Assembly (NCBI GenBank): GCA_009792885.1
Contig: WMCF01000012.1
Coordinates: 17,559,492-17,623,491 of the forward strand
Length of the DNA stretch: 64,000 nt
Reading direction: 5' to 3'
Origin: Eremophila alpestris peregrina
Lineage: Eukaryota; Chordata; Aves; Passeriformes; Alaudidae
A program made the position numbers and the translations under genes. Each line of letters starts with the position of its first letter. The first letter of the stretch is position 1. This document shows positions 51,763 through 64,000 of this stretch, one piece after another. The notes beneath the pieces are model-generated. The model was not told where the DNA came from. It made no database searches and saw nothing but the letters and a program-made list of their open reading frames with translations.

Positions 51763-53444
51763 TTCAGATACAGAGAGACATGTCAGAGCCACACACATGC
51801 AAGATGAAAAAATGGCAGAAGAACAAAACTGCCCTAATAGCCTAGAAAAGGATTTTATGGACTCTTCTGTGGCATTTAGCATGACAGATTGCATCTGAGC
51901 ACTTCAAAAAGTCCTTGTTCATCTCTGCAGCCGTGCTGCTAGGTGAAGGGATGCATTAGAAATGCCAGACATTACCAGATGCCCCTAGTCTTTTCAAAAT
52001 ACCTTCCCTCTCTCCTGATCTTGTGACTGCACAGATAAGGGCTTGAGACAGACTAAGGCCAGAAATTAATTTGGGATTTTCAGTGTAGGATACCTATATC
52101 CTGAGTCTTTTCCTCCCCCTTCTGATTCACATATTTTCACCTGCACAAAGTGCATCTCCCACTCAAATTTGGTAGCATTTGTAAACGCTCATCATATCAC
52201 ACTGCAGGGCTTTGATCCAGTGTTCCAGCAAAGTAGGGAGACCTTATTAGTGACTCTTTGTGGGAAATCTGGTGCTAGAGACTTGGCACATTTCTTGTAA
52301 GATCATACAGGTCCCAGTTCCCTGGGGCAGCTCTGCATTGTATAATCACAGAATTGTCTTTCTGTCTCTGCACTGTGCCCCCCTTTTCCCTACATCACTT
52401 GCAGCTTCTGCAAGAAGCCACAAACCTGGGCTTCTGCTCTTTCGTTGTGTAACCCTGATTCATCTCCAGCATAGGTCCATGCTGAACTACCAAGGGAAAG
52501 GGTTTAGCTGGGTATGTCATTACAGGCTGTGTTGTAGCACATAGGCTGCAGGGGCTCAAATTAGGCTGCAGTAGCTGTATTTGAGAGTTTGGAAAACTAT
52601 CCCTGCTATTTTCTTCTAATGTCAGTTCCCTGCAGTTTTTAAACAGAAAAATGTACTGTAAGAAACCCCCAACATGGTCTGTCACGTCATCTCCGGCATG
52701 TCTCTGGTCTGAGCACATTGCTACATGCTACCAGCCTTAGCTGTATTCAGGTCACAGAGACAGTTGTCTTCCTAAGTCTGTTCATTGCCAGAAGGCTTCT
52801 GGATCTTCACTCAAAGGTAGTCTGGGATCACCTAGAGAAGTAATAGCAATGGTCAGATGTTGTCCTTCAGGTCTGTGAGCCTTGGCAGAGTAGTGCCTGA
52901 GAGGGTACATCACATCAGTGACGTCTGACAGCTGTGTCCTCCAGTGCTTTTAACCATGGGTACCTTTCACTGTCCTTGTTCTGTCTCTTCCTTCTCTTCT
53001 TGGACCTGTTCTTCTAGGAACATAAGTCAACTGTTCTTCTTTCCTTCCCTGGCTGTCTGGCTATCTGTCCAGTCTCTCTTCCATCACCTTCTCCAGTCAG
53101 CTCTAATCCTGCTTTTCCTCCCAGCTCACCTACTGCCAGTACCCCTGCCCTCATCAGATGCAGCCTCGGGCTGCACCTGCAGAGAGGGATATTACTTAAA
53201 GGAGAGGGTTCAGATGACCAAATTTGTTCCCAGCACCCCATCTCAACAAAATTAAAAAAAAAAAAAAAAGTTAGGGATTTTTTAGAGTTACATAGAAATA
53301 TGAAACATATTTCAAATGAGGCTAAGAGAAATGTCCAAAGTACAAAATTTCACCCTGAAGAGTAGGCATTTGGCAACTGAAAAAAACTCTCAAAATCCAA
53401 ATGTTTGGACAGTCACACTTACACAGCAAAGCAAGCAAACCTCT

Positions 53445-53449
53445 GCTAC
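53445..53449. repeat. Left target-site duplication GCTAC of the solo LTR
   Basis: GCTAC directly precedes the TG terminus of the LTR and is repeated at 54,087-54,091 directly after the CA terminus. Confidence 0.9.
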
Positions 53450-54086
53450 TGTCCCGGTTTAGTGCAAATCTGGGAGGAAACCTCCCAAATGGGGATCTCT
53501 CTGGGAAGCAAGCTGGAACTGCCCCTCCCCCCTACTGGTTCGGGAAAAACCTGCTTAGAGATAAGTGGAAAAAAACTATTTATTTAACAGAAAAGAAAGT
53601 GCTTACAAACCTAGAAATTAATAATATGAAACAATAAAACCTGGCAAAATTGAGAGAGTCCTTGCCATGGGAGCCCGGCTGCTCAGCCTTTATCAGTTCT
53701 CTCTGGCGCTGGAAGATGCCGGCCTGGGCCTGGCCCGGTGGCCCACGGGTGTGGACTCCCGGTGCTCTCTCTCTCATAGATCTTTCAGTCCAAGAGCAGG
53801 TTTAAACAGTCCCAAGAAAAAGGAAAAAAAACAGTCCAGGGAACTTCTCTGCCCCAGTTAGCTAACACTAACTAAAAGCAAAGGAGATCTCTGACCCGCC
53901 GCTTCAGACGAACCGTCCAGGAGCTGGAATGTGGAGGAGGAGCTGCTTCTCTGAAAACAAACTCCGCGCTTCTCTTTTTCTCCCCCTTCGCTCTAAGAAC
54001 CAGTCTTAAAGCTACAGAAAACAATATCTAACACAGACAGAACAGACGATTTGGGGATAGAAGCATCATACAGTCACCCTAGGACA
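53450..54086 (-). mobile_element. Solo LTR, passerine ERVL-like endogenous retrovirus, with intact target duplication
   Basis: A 637-bp element begins TGTCCCGGTTTAGTGC and ends CACCCTAGGACA, giving 5-bp terminal inverted repeats (TGTCC/GGACA). It is flanked by a perfect 5-bp direct repeat GCTAC at 53,445-53,449 and 54,087-54,091. A 5-bp duplication is typical of the ERVL class. On the minus strand an AATAAA signal lies at 53,584-53,579, about 130 bp before the 3' end, which sets the orientation. It is locally CpG- and GC-richer than its surroundings (for example the block at 53,700-53,765), suggesting limited decay. No gag, pol or env sequence is present. Confidence 0.92.
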
Positions 54087-54091
54087 GCTAC
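54087..54091. repeat. Right target-site duplication GCTAC of the solo LTR
   Basis: Exact copy of the 5 bases at 53,445-53,449, marking the pre-insertion site. Confidence 0.9.
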
Positions 54092-55944
54092 GGCTCACAG
54101 CAGTCTGCCTTCCAGCAAAGCCTTTGGGAGTGCCAGCACAGAGCCTTGGGACTGGTCCCTATATCAGCAGCAGAAGGAGCAGCAGCCCAGAAGGAGCTGA
54201 ATAAAGACTAAGAGTCTGTGCATGTGCCTAAGCCTGTCCCAGAAATCATTGACGTTCACCTTTTCATCTCCATTCCCAGCTCAAACAGGGATCTGGTTTG
54301 GATTTTTGTGCATGCAGTGAGCTCCCTTGACCTCCTGTTTCTGCATCATTCAGTGCATCCTCCCGTGCTCCACAATCTGCTGCAGCTCCTCAAAGGGTGC
54401 TAGGGACAGATGGCTTGATTTCAGCTGATAGAGGGGCTGCCTTGAAAGAAGCGAGGCGGAAGCTGTCTGACCTGATATCTCTTTCTGGTGCTTTCAACAG
54501 GAGGTGAAGGAGACAAGCTGGAACTGGATGGACACCAGCTCCATTCCAGGGAGCATGGAAGGGAAACAAATTCCTTTAAAAGGCTCTTCTGTTGCTGCCA
54601 AATGGTATCTGCTTGCTTTTATTTCAGAGACCTTCTGCCAAGTGCAGATTACCTCAATACACTCTGGTTTTCGCTCCACCCTCTCTGCTACTGGAAAGAT
54701 GTAGCTAAAATGTCTTCCGACCATCTCAAGGGATGGCCATGGATGTGGCTGACTTTTCATGTGCTGCTGACTTTTAAACTTAGTATGGTAAACTGCTGGC
54801 CAGCCTTATCACTTGCTATCCATAGTGTCAGGCAGTGCTGCAGCTGTTGGATAGCTTGCTGAGCTGTCCTGTGTGCAGCCTGTGTGCAGCACAGGGCTGA
54901 CAGGCTCTCCAGGACCTTTGCAGTGTACTATCTGCAATGCTACAGCTACCAAGGGAATTGGGAGCAAGCTCAGTAAACAGTGGGAATAATAAAAGCCACC
55001 ACTTCTGGTAATAAAATGGATTTTTCTTCAGGAACCTCAATTCTGCATTTTTTTCAGCACTGGGAGGGGAGGAAATATCCCTGCCCTTTGGTGGCAAAAT
55101 AATTTATAAGCCACTTCTGTAAAAATCAGTGATTTCCCTTTAAGTCGGCTTCTGTGCCTTTGTCTCAGCTTCCCTGATTAGTCACATAATGAGGATATTT
55201 CTAATACAAATGTGTCAGGGGAGAAGGGAGCCAAACATTGCTTTATCAGAAGAGAATCTGTATCCCTCCGGATGCTAATTAGTCACAGAGATACAGGAGT
55301 GTGGGGTGGGGACGAGGCAAGCACTTATTTTAGAAGCTGAAACGATTTGTGCCCTCAGAGTTTCTCAGGCAGGACTGGAAAGCCATGCCACAGTAGGGCG
55401 TGCCTTGAGATCTCTGGCTTTCACATCCCTGCCCCTCAGATGTGTTTGCCGTGCTGCTGCTCTTGCTGCTGTTTGCAGGGTTATTTCTGCTGCAAGCTTG
55501 GCTAAACAGAAACTCTCTCCTTATAAATATGGAAATCTGATGGTTGAGCACTCTGTCTCTCGGGACAAGTTGAAAGCATGGTGCTGAAGAGAAAAGGGCT
55601 GCTGAACTCAGAGCTCGGTGTCTTTGTTTTCTCTGCTAGTGCTGGGAAACTGGCAATTTTTTATTGCTGGGATACACCTTTGCAGTGTGGACAAGTGAAC
55701 TCTCAGGCCTTCCTCCTGGGAAAGCTCTGAGCCCAGCAACAGCATGGGCTGTGTTGGAGTCTCTGCTCTGTCCACCACTGAGATCCCCACCTCTCTTCAG
55801 TGTGGCAGATGTGCTTGGTGCATGAGCCCTGGGCGGCTGCACATCTTTGGGGCTGTGTTGAAAGAATGTATGATTACTATATTTGTTAAAGAGCTTTGAG
55901 CGCCAGTGGGCATCCATTATGGTTCCTGATAAATCTCTCGAAAC
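54092..55944 (+). other. FAM219A intron 1 between the solo LTR and a CR1 end
   Basis: I see nothing identifiable here; the open frames overlap on both strands and look like chance. Confidence 0.6.
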
Positions 55945-56120
55945 ATTGTGAATTGGTAGGGACCCACAAGGATCATAGAGTCCAACTCCTGAATTTGCTC
56001 AAGACAATCCCAGAAGTTACATCATGTGCCTGAGAGCACCATCCACATGCTTCCTGAACTCTCGCAGGCTTGGTGCCATGATTGCTTCCCTGGAGAGCAT
56101 CCATTCCAGAGTGATGGGGC
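55945..56120 (-). mobile_element. CR1 LINE, 3' end, antisense to the intron
   Basis: The plus strand shows the reverse complement of a CR1 3' end: AATTGGTAGGGACCCACAAG, GATCATAGAGTCCAACTCC, CATGTGCCTGAGAGCACC, CTTGGTGCCATGATTGC and TTCCCTGGAGAGCATCCATT. The match fades after about 56,120, so the inner boundary is approximate. Confidence 0.85.
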
Positions 56121-56960
56121 CCCCACAGCACTTCTTCAAGGCTTTGTTTGTATCCTGCTTACAGCCCATCTCCTCTCCTGAGTTGGGACCACAGTCTGAG
56201 AGCTTGCAGAGCTAGACATCCTTGCTCTCTGGAAGAAGGGAGATTTACTATGTGCAGGAGAGAGGCAGGATGAAAAATTGTTATTGGAGAAGGAGTGAAT
56301 AGAAGAAGCAATCAAACAGCTCAGAAAAGGATCTGAGGGATTGGATTAAAGGTGCCAGGGGTATTCCAGAAGCGAAAAGCAAGACCTCTGTCATCACACT
56401 TGTACAGAAGTTGAACATGTAAAAATCAGCTGCCTTACAAAAACAAACAAACTGGAAAAGAACAAGTTACCCCAGATTTATGGTTGTAATAGCTGTGACA
56501 TTGAACCACTGATTAAGCCCTTGGTCTGTCGAAAGGTGTGGATGTGGAGCCATCCCAGCTTTTCCGGCTATTGTTCTTGCAGCCAGACACTGTAAAAGCT
56601 TAATAACATCATGTTTGCCATGCTGGATCCAATCAATGGCCTGGGGAAGCAATTACCTGATCTCCAGGACATTGGTGGGAACTAACATCACTGCAACAGG
56701 GCTCTCCTACTGTCATTTGTATTGCACCAGCTCTTTTTTTTTGGTCAGAATATGTCAATTCTGCAGTATCTGCTAGAACCAACCAAAATTTCTAGTGTTT
56801 CATTCAGCCAAACTTTGTTTTGTCTTTCATTTACTGCTGGGGCGGCCTACCTGCACATGGAGGGGATCCATAAACCACTCTGTATGTGCTGACAATCATG
56901 GCATTTCAGTAGTGATGGCTCCACTTGTCTTGCACTTCCTCAGCCAGTTTCTCTAGGTGT

Positions 56961-57026
56961 TAGAGTTGTCCATGGGAAGGAAGCACTGTTTCCTAGAGTT
57001 GTCCGTGGGAAGGAAGCCCAGTTCCC
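56961..57026 (+). repeat. Two-unit 33-bp tandem duplication
   Basis: TAGAGTTGTCCATGGGAAGG at 56,961 recurs as TAGAGTTGTCCGTGGGAAGG at 56,994, with the following AAGC and GTTTCC/GTTCCC also conserved. Only two units are present. Confidence 0.8.
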
Positions 57027-58491
57027 CTCCACCACAAAGGAGAGTCTGTGAAAATCTTTATTTGAGGTGGAAAACAGCTCTCTCTTTTAAAACAGGCTGT
57101 TCCTCTGGACCAGGCTCTGTTAAAGACCTGAAGAAGTAAAGATGGGACACAGACCTGAAATAAGCTCTCGACAATAACCAGTGGGCATGAATTCAGTCAC
57201 TGCAAGAACCTGCCATGGTCCCTTGCAGACTGCACTGGGGCTGTGCAGTTTTCCATAGGATTCAGCTGCAATGTACAGCCAAGGGCCTGGACTCCTGTTC
57301 CTGCCTCTGTTCTCCAAACACACTGCGACTTTGTCTCTGACACATTGCTCAATTTTTTAATCATTTTAAGGGTATCCTCCCTGCAAGAGTTGAGGTTTAA
57401 AGAGCAGTTGTAAAGTTGTATGGGGTTTTTTATGATCCTGGGTTGGCCAGATGCCAGTTGCTAAACTGCCTCTTATAATAGCTACCAAGGAGTCTGTGAT
57501 GCTTTAGCACCTTGAATACTCATCTTGCACCTCAGAGCTGTGGCTGTATGATCAGAGGCACAAAAGGAAAGGTGTAATATCTTCATATATGTATCCCTTA
57601 CAATGAAGGAATTACTGTGATATTGAATCATCCTGAAAACATACCTCAGTTAATAGCTTTAAATAACTATTGCATGCCAGCCACTTGGCAAGTGCTGCAG
57701 GGAGGTGCAGTGTGGCATTTCTCTAATTTGCAATGTTAATGATCCAATTTAAGTCATGTAAAACTAGCACAAGATACCAAACTTATAAATGCATGTGATA
57801 ATAGAGATGGCTTATGTGTGTGAAAGAGCCTGGAGGGAAATGTGGTGTTAAATATACTCTATCATGATTGAAAGGAAAGGACCAGGGGCTGCTTGTGCTG
57901 CTGGCTTCTCAGAGGAAAATCTAACAGAAATAATGTAATTACTCCTGTTTTTCTTCTTTGTTCCTCAAATGCTTTCCCAAAGTATTTGGTCTAGTTACTG
58001 CATTGGTGCTTCTTCTGCTACTGTAGGCTCCCAGGATTAGTCATACATCATCATCTAAAAAAAAAAGAGTTTCTTCTCTGTGCTGCAAATGTAATTTTTG
58101 ATTAGGAAAACAGACCACTAAAACATCTTGTTCCCTTTCCACAGATTATGCCTTTCTGTTTGCTGCATTTTGTTCAGCCTGGATGTGGCACTTGGGCAGG
58201 CCCTTTGTGGCCAGGGTTCCAAGGGAGCATTTCAGCACTGGCACTGCAGCATCCGCAGGGAGACTGGCACTTCTCTTCTGCCCCCATTTGAAGCTAAGCA
58301 ATGGTCTGAACTCCTGGTTACCTGTCAGTGAGTTGAGCTACCCCATCTGCAGGTGTACACAGTAAAAAGTCATTTTAGTGACATTCTGGCTCAGTTTAAT
58401 AAATAAGACTGAAGGTTTTAATCTTGCAGCAATATTAACACTGCTCGCTTCTCAATTGCTGAAATAAAATGGTTTCAAACACTCATTTGTC

Positions 58492-58509
58492 TTATAATTA
58501 TAATTATAA
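58492..58509. repeat. 18-bp perfect A/T palindrome
   Basis: TTATAATTATAATTATAA is its own reverse complement. Such sequences arise easily in AT-rich DNA; no role is evident. Confidence 0.6.
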
Positions 58510-61500
58510 ACTAATCAGGTTCAAAATCTGGATCTTGTGGATGTTGCAGGCATAATTTGTTAAACAGGATCTGTTTAGCAGTTGCTCAGAAAAGAAAAAC
58601 AGCAATGTTGTAAGTGGTGCATTGGCAGAGCTAGTAGAAAGTCAATAAACAGTTGTTTATTACTTTGTTGAAACTGAGTCAGTAACTATCAGAATGCTTT
58701 TCAGTACATCAGTCACTGTGTCACCAAAATGTCATTTATTTTGACTTCGGTACAGGGAGGGTGGGGATGCTGAGATGAACAGTTACTGCTCTGGATCTGA
58801 CGGAGTACAGAGTGACAATGTTGATGAAAAGTGACAATCATGTCTTCCCAGGAGCCTTCTGCTCTGGACCCCATGTGATTTTGGAGTTCCTTCAACATGT
58901 GAGACTTAGGTAAAAGACTGTTTTCTTCATTTCTCCCAGAGAGAAGGTGGAGGTCAGCCATGATCCTTAGCAGTGGGTAGGGGTATTTGGAGAATGTCTC
59001 TTCCAGGATAGACTGGTGTTCTGACTAGGTGTTCTGGCCTACAAGCAAGTTCTTCTCCTGTTAAGACAGATGGGGGAAAGGGACCTAAAAAGACCAGGAA
59101 TCTTCACAGTTTGCACCAAATTGGGATCAGTCTGCCTGAAAACCAGATCGTCTCTGTTGAATTTCTGCGTGACATCAGTTTCTAACCTGGGTTTGCAACA
59201 ATGCCACAACTTCATCAGGCAAATGTAGATCTCCTTAGCCTTATACTTCTGCATTTTTCTATGATACTTCCTTGTAATCCTGCTGCAATTTAAGATAATA
59301 ATTTCTTATTCTCGTGCTCAGAAACATGAGAAAAAATACTCCTCTTTTTCTCTCTGGCACCCCTTTCTGTAACTGAGGACAGCTATTATAGACTTCCTTA
59401 GTCTTCCCCTTTCTTCTCTGAGCAGCCCCATTCTTCTAGTGTTCTGGGGTGGTTGTAGCTTCTAGCTTTAATCCGTAGGACTGATGAGGGGATTGCATCT
59501 CCCTTGAAAAAATGGGTTCCAAAACTCCTTTAGCTGAAGCCTGTGGAAGAAATAATGAGAAAGTCTTTTGTGAGGCTTTCTGGTTCCATTCCTGCTGTAC
59601 ATTGCCCTGTGACACCTTCCTTTTTCTTGCCAAACATGCCATTATTACTTACCATTGTTCATATGTATATTTGGTTTGGATTCATCTCCTGTAAATGTGG
59701 TCCCCTATAAATTTGAGCCTTTCCTTTTTGCTGTTTCTTACACAGACATCAAACTATGCACATCCTGATTCCCACTGGTTTTGTTCCTGCTGGGTTTTTT
59801 GGGTGCTTTATGTTCATAGATGCTTTATGTCTATATTGTAGTGATATGTAGAGGCTACAGAAGTCTGCTGTCCAAAACAGTGTGAGATTTTACATACCTA
59901 CCTGTGCACATCAGAGTCCTCTCCCCAGCAGCTTTCTATATCCACATTTCTCTGGACTATCTGGCATGGCACAGTCATGAGGCAGAGGGAATCTGCCAGC
60001 AGCACAGGACTTTCTGTTCCTCAGGGCAGAGACTGAAGGTATAAATATTTATTAGCAGCACAATGTTCTAGCCCAAGAGTCTGAATGACAACATGGGAAT
60101 CAGAAATTTCTCGCTGATCGAAATCTACCCCCTGTATTCGGGGCGTGTGGTTTCTCACTTGCTTTTCTGCTCACTAAGTCAGTTCCCCATGCACGGAACA
60201 TCTATCCATTTTTCCAGACTCAGTGTTTGATGTAGGCAAGAAACAAAACATTTGGACTCATCCTTTCCTGTTAGCATTTGTGTGCAGTATGCGATCCACA
60301 TGGGCAGCTCCAGGAAGCAGATGTCTGCTGAGCTGCGAGCACTCACTGTAAGCTGTCACACATGAGTTGGTAATGAGAATTCCAGCATCTTTTAAGTAGG
60401 GCAGAAAACAGCAAGTACATCACTGATGGGTACTGCAGCAAGACAAGTTAGCTGGATGATGTTCTTGATCAGTTGGCTCCTACTGATACAACTGGTGATG
60501 GTCAGATAGAAGCCTGTCAGCTATGGAGAGAAGTGATGGTCAAGCCCTGTATACTGGGTCTTTCCTTGAGATTAGAGGATGAGAGCCATTATGCCCCTCT
60601 CCTTTGATCCAAAAACAGCAGCAGAGTGCATTGGTGATTATAGAATTTCCCACAGACAACAGAGTGGAGAACATTTTCATAAGAGCTGTAAATATGACTG
60701 ATTTTGAGGATTGGCAGATAGAGGCTTCTCAAGTTACACGTATGTTTTCAAGGTGCCACTGAAGACCAAAAAAATTGTGTGTGCACATTCCCTTCCGCAT
60801 ACGCTGGAGTCCCTGAGGATTTGCAGAGTGGAAAGTGGGATCTTGTTAAGCTTGTGAGGAGTCAGAAGTGTTGACTGTGAAGGAAGGCAAAGAGAGCTGC
60901 TTTCCCAGGTGCTTGCAGGGTGAGTTTGTACCAAGCAGCCAGCTCCATCATTTGGGGCTATTCCCCCCACATAGTCAGTGTGGGTTATTGGGAGGGGTAG
61001 ATAATAAAAGGCTATTGAGCTGATGCTTTCTTAACTACTGCAAAATGGAAAGTGATTTAAAAGGGGAAAAAACCAAAAAGCCTGCTAAGCATGCCATCTT
61101 CCTTAAACCCCAGATTTCAGTTTAAAGTGTTTCCACCTTCTCTCTGTGCTCCTGCATACTGATGATTCACAGCACTCCTTCTCCACAAAGCTTCGCTGGA
61201 ACTAATTTCTGATGTTCAGAAATGGCACATGGTACACACACTGTGGGACATGGCTGCTCCTAGCAGGAGGGCAGTTTTCAAGATCCTTTATGTCAAGCCT
61301 ATAGAAACAAACAATCTAGTAAGAAAACTCCCTACTGTTCAAATGCTGTGATTGTGCATGCCCAATTAAGCTGTGGGCATGTGGGGAGAAAACTTTGATT
61401 AAACTCTGGCCCCAGCCAAATGTTCATGCAGTGCCCTGATTGAATGTATATTTTCCTTAGAAATGAAGATGTACAGAAGCCTCAGGAACAAAAAAATCCC

Positions 61501-62986
61501 TTGTATATATTAAATAGCTTTAGCCATCTACAGCCCCTGCAGGCACTTTTCTTTTATTTGGGAGCATTATGTTGTCCCCAGTGAGCAAAAAGGAATAACA
61601 TCATCCGTCCTGGGACCAGTCACACTATGTAGCTGAGATCTTGATGTTGGGGGCAGAGCTGACTGTATTGGTCTAGAGAGGCTTGTGAAAAGGGAAAAAA
61701 TTGCCAAGTAAATTCCAATAGCAAAAGGCTGTGTTGAATCTCAGTGTGCTCTTAGGCATTCACAAGCAAAAGGCTAATCAGTCAAGTAAACATTTCTCTG
61801 GGCGGTTGAGCTGTAGAGGGAGAACTGCATCCATTCAGTATGCACAGAAGCAGAGTGTGTTTGTGCAGAGACAGCTCCAGTCGAGCTGGCGTGGGAATGC
61901 TGCTGTTTTCACAAGTGGGCATTGTTACTATGGAGTCCTGTGAGTTGCTGCAGAATGTCTGTGAAATGATGGACGGTAAATATGATAGTGTCTTGCCACT
62001 CCTGGCCAGGGATAGATACCTACTGGCAGTGGGGACACTGTCCCTGGCCCAGCTTGGTTTCCTCTCAAATCTGTTTTACTCTCTGGGGGAAGGCCTGGCC
62101 CATGTATGCATCCAGAGTGATGTTGTTAGTGATCCCTCTGTGAAAGTCATGGATCTCTTGTGCAGCTGTAATGTGCTGCTGGGGCTGAAAAGCGTCGTGC
62201 CGAACCTTTGGTAAGAATTCCTGGGGCTGACTCTGCTACCATGTCCTGCATCATTCTCACCTCCAGTGTCAGAAACTCTACTAGCTGCCAGGCCTCCTCT
62301 CTAGTGGGGAGAGGGAAACTCATCTCCTAAGATAGATTCGTGTCCGGTTAAGATGATGTCTAAGACAGAATGGAAATAACAACTCTTTGAAAGTCATTGT
62401 AGTTTTCTCTGGAGGCCTGGGAAGCCTTTTCTGTGTATTTGGTTTAGAGCCCATTTTTGAGATTTCTCCGGCTGAGTCCACTGGTCCAGGCTCAAAGTTC
62501 AGATCTTCAAAGGCACCTCAGAACATTTCTGCCCTCTCTCTGTTGATGCAAATGGATGTCTCATGTCATGATCAGGTTACCTACAAAGGAAAAGCTACTG
62601 TCAGCACATCAGTTTGCCTCAAAACATAAGGGTTGCTTTGGATTTAGAGTTTTAGCATTATTTTAATAATGTGAACCTGGGCTAGTCCAGGTATGGCCAG
62701 ACCTCTTCTCTGCCCTGTGGGCTTCCAGCTTTCAGCTCAGTGGACTCTCTGCTGGACTGCACCAGCACAGGAGACAGTATGTGGCCATCACACTATGTCA
62801 GTTCCCATAATATGTCTACTCCCGTGCCTTCTTGCAGTCAGTAGATTGGGGCGCCAAGGACTTGCTTATTGTGTTCAGTAGCACCTGGAATCATGCAGGT
62901 TTTGGAGTCATGTTCCTTAGAAATGGCTGTATCCTGCTTTTTCCCACATTGGCAGAGAAAAGGTACTCCTCCAGGAAGCCTGCACT

Positions 62987-63012
62987 CAAATGGTGCCACT
63001 TAGCACCATTTG
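62987..63012. repeat. Perfect 10-bp stem hairpin
   Basis: CAAATGGTGC (62,987-62,996) and GCACCATTTG (63,003-63,012) are exact reverse complements around the 6-base loop CACTTA. The stem is too short for a microRNA precursor. Confidence 0.75.
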
Positions 63013-64000
63013 GACATCCCTCTTGGAGAGATTCTAGCATGAGTGACAGACAGACATGTCCTTTGTGTTACATAGGTGTTCCCTTGTGTAGAAGCTTGAA
63101 GATAATGGAGCTAATCTCAAACACTGATAGCTGGGTGGCTGTGGAGCCAACCAAGGATTGTTGGTACCAGCAGCCAAGGATTGTTAGCAAAAACACACTG
63201 GGAGAATGAACTGAATGTGGCTGGAGAAGGGGCCACATGGAGGTAGAGCAGCACTTTTCTGGGACTGACATCCTTGTCCTGGCTCCTGGAGTAAAGCACA
63301 ACACAACACAGCACAAGTGTAGGAATGAGGTCAAGAAGCAAGCATAGGCTATAGGAGGATATGGAGACCACCAAATACCCTGAAGCCTCCAACCCATTTC
63401 CACAGTAACTAAATTGCACAAAAAGGGAGAAATTTACCTCCAGTGCAGGGAAACTCATCTATGAAAAGGTACCCTTTCAAAGCCCAGGTGTGTTTGTACC
63501 CCAAGACCTGCACACCCCATCAGCTGCCTCAGCAATGGAGCCAGGACTGCTGATGTCTCTCTTCTTTCTTTCTTTGATCTCTGTCTCCTTCTTCCTTCCC
63601 TTTCACCTTCCTCCTTTATCCTAAACCCACTGCTGGGTGCTTAATAGGAGGCCAAGAACCAATTTCCATGACAAGTGTATAATTTCCTAACAGAACTCTG
63701 TAAGATTTTGTGGACCCTCTGATTTTTGACATTCATTTTGTCCACAAGCATGTAGAAATATTTGGTGCTCCTTTCCCTGAAGGATGAGGCTACACCATGA
63801 TGATTCCTTCCTGCAGCTTGGATTCTGATCTGTTCCCTTCGTCTGGGCATGTTTGAGACCAGATTGATCTTCGAAGGATACCACATGAACTGAACTGTGA
63901 TTTGTGCCTAAATGTTCTCCTGGAGACTAGTTGTTGGGTTTGCAACCTGCTCTTACCTTTTTGACTAGTCACTAAACTGCTATATTAGAAGAAAAGTGCA

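Larger units (their letters stand above)
48183..53444 (+). other. FAM219A intron 1 around the 180-bp duplication
   Basis: Apart from the two copies of the unidentified element, this holds poly(T) near 51,290 and poly(A) near 53,253. The interval between the copies (50,258-51,582) has no recognised coding sequence. Confidence 0.55.
56121..64000 (+). other. FAM219A intron 1, distal part to the window end
   Basis: AT-rich DNA with a 33-bp tandem duplication, an A/T palindrome and a hairpin. A 124-codon open frame (61,840-62,214) ends next to a GTAAG site but shows no known domain. No FAM219A exon 2 was recognised. Confidence 0.6.

Noticed and set aside
53401..53861. Open frames of 60-78 codons on both strands
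   Set aside because: They fall in or across the solo LTR, which has no coding capacity.
1..64000. tRNA, rRNA, CRISPR or bacterial-type features
   Set aside because: I looked for tRNA T-loop motifs and regular spaced repeats and found none; the sequence is vertebrate nuclear DNA.

Overview
The window looks like nuclear DNA of a bird, probably a passerine. Four observations point that way: AT-rich non-coding DNA with one CpG island, 3' pieces of CR1 LINEs as the main interspersed repeat, two solo LTRs of types I associate with avian/passerine ERVL-like retroviruses, and no Alu, B1 or L1 seen. There are no bacterial features, operons or CRISPR arrays. Most long open frames are chance frames in intronic or repeat DNA.

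The one clearly functional region is a CpG island at about 10,010-11,650. It carries a head-to-head gene pair. On the plus strand, coding exon 1 of FAM219A (11,009-11,068) has a strong Kozak context and an in-phase GTGAGG donor. On the minus strand, 728 bp away, a short first coding exon (10,249-10,281) has the length, phase and sequence flavour of exon 1 of DNAI1, an axonemal outer-arm dynein intermediate chain. FAM219A and DNAI1 are divergent neighbours in human 9p13.3, which supports both calls. In birds this block lies on the Z chromosome (recalled knowledge, not shown by the sequence). The island contains ETS, CRE, NRF1, AP-1 and X-box-like motifs. It also holds an unusual array of about five degenerate units spaced roughly 55-85 bp apart, each with an A/T palindrome (TGAATATTCA type) between GC boxes.

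Left of the island (1-10,248) would be DNAI1 intron 1 and possibly later parts of a minus-strand gene. It holds a CR1 copy ending right at the island edge, two RFX X-box-like motifs, and a chain of phase-compatible exon-like frames that I cannot identify. Right of the island (11,069-64,000) reads as FAM219A intron 1: about 53 kb with no convincing further FAM219A exon, but with CR1 fragments, two solo LTRs, low-complexity tracts, and a roughly 180-bp element present twice in direct orientation 1.5 kb apart.

The best targets for a second look are the palindrome/GC-box array in the bidirectional promoter, the unexplained 180-bp duplication, and the minus-strand exon-like chain.
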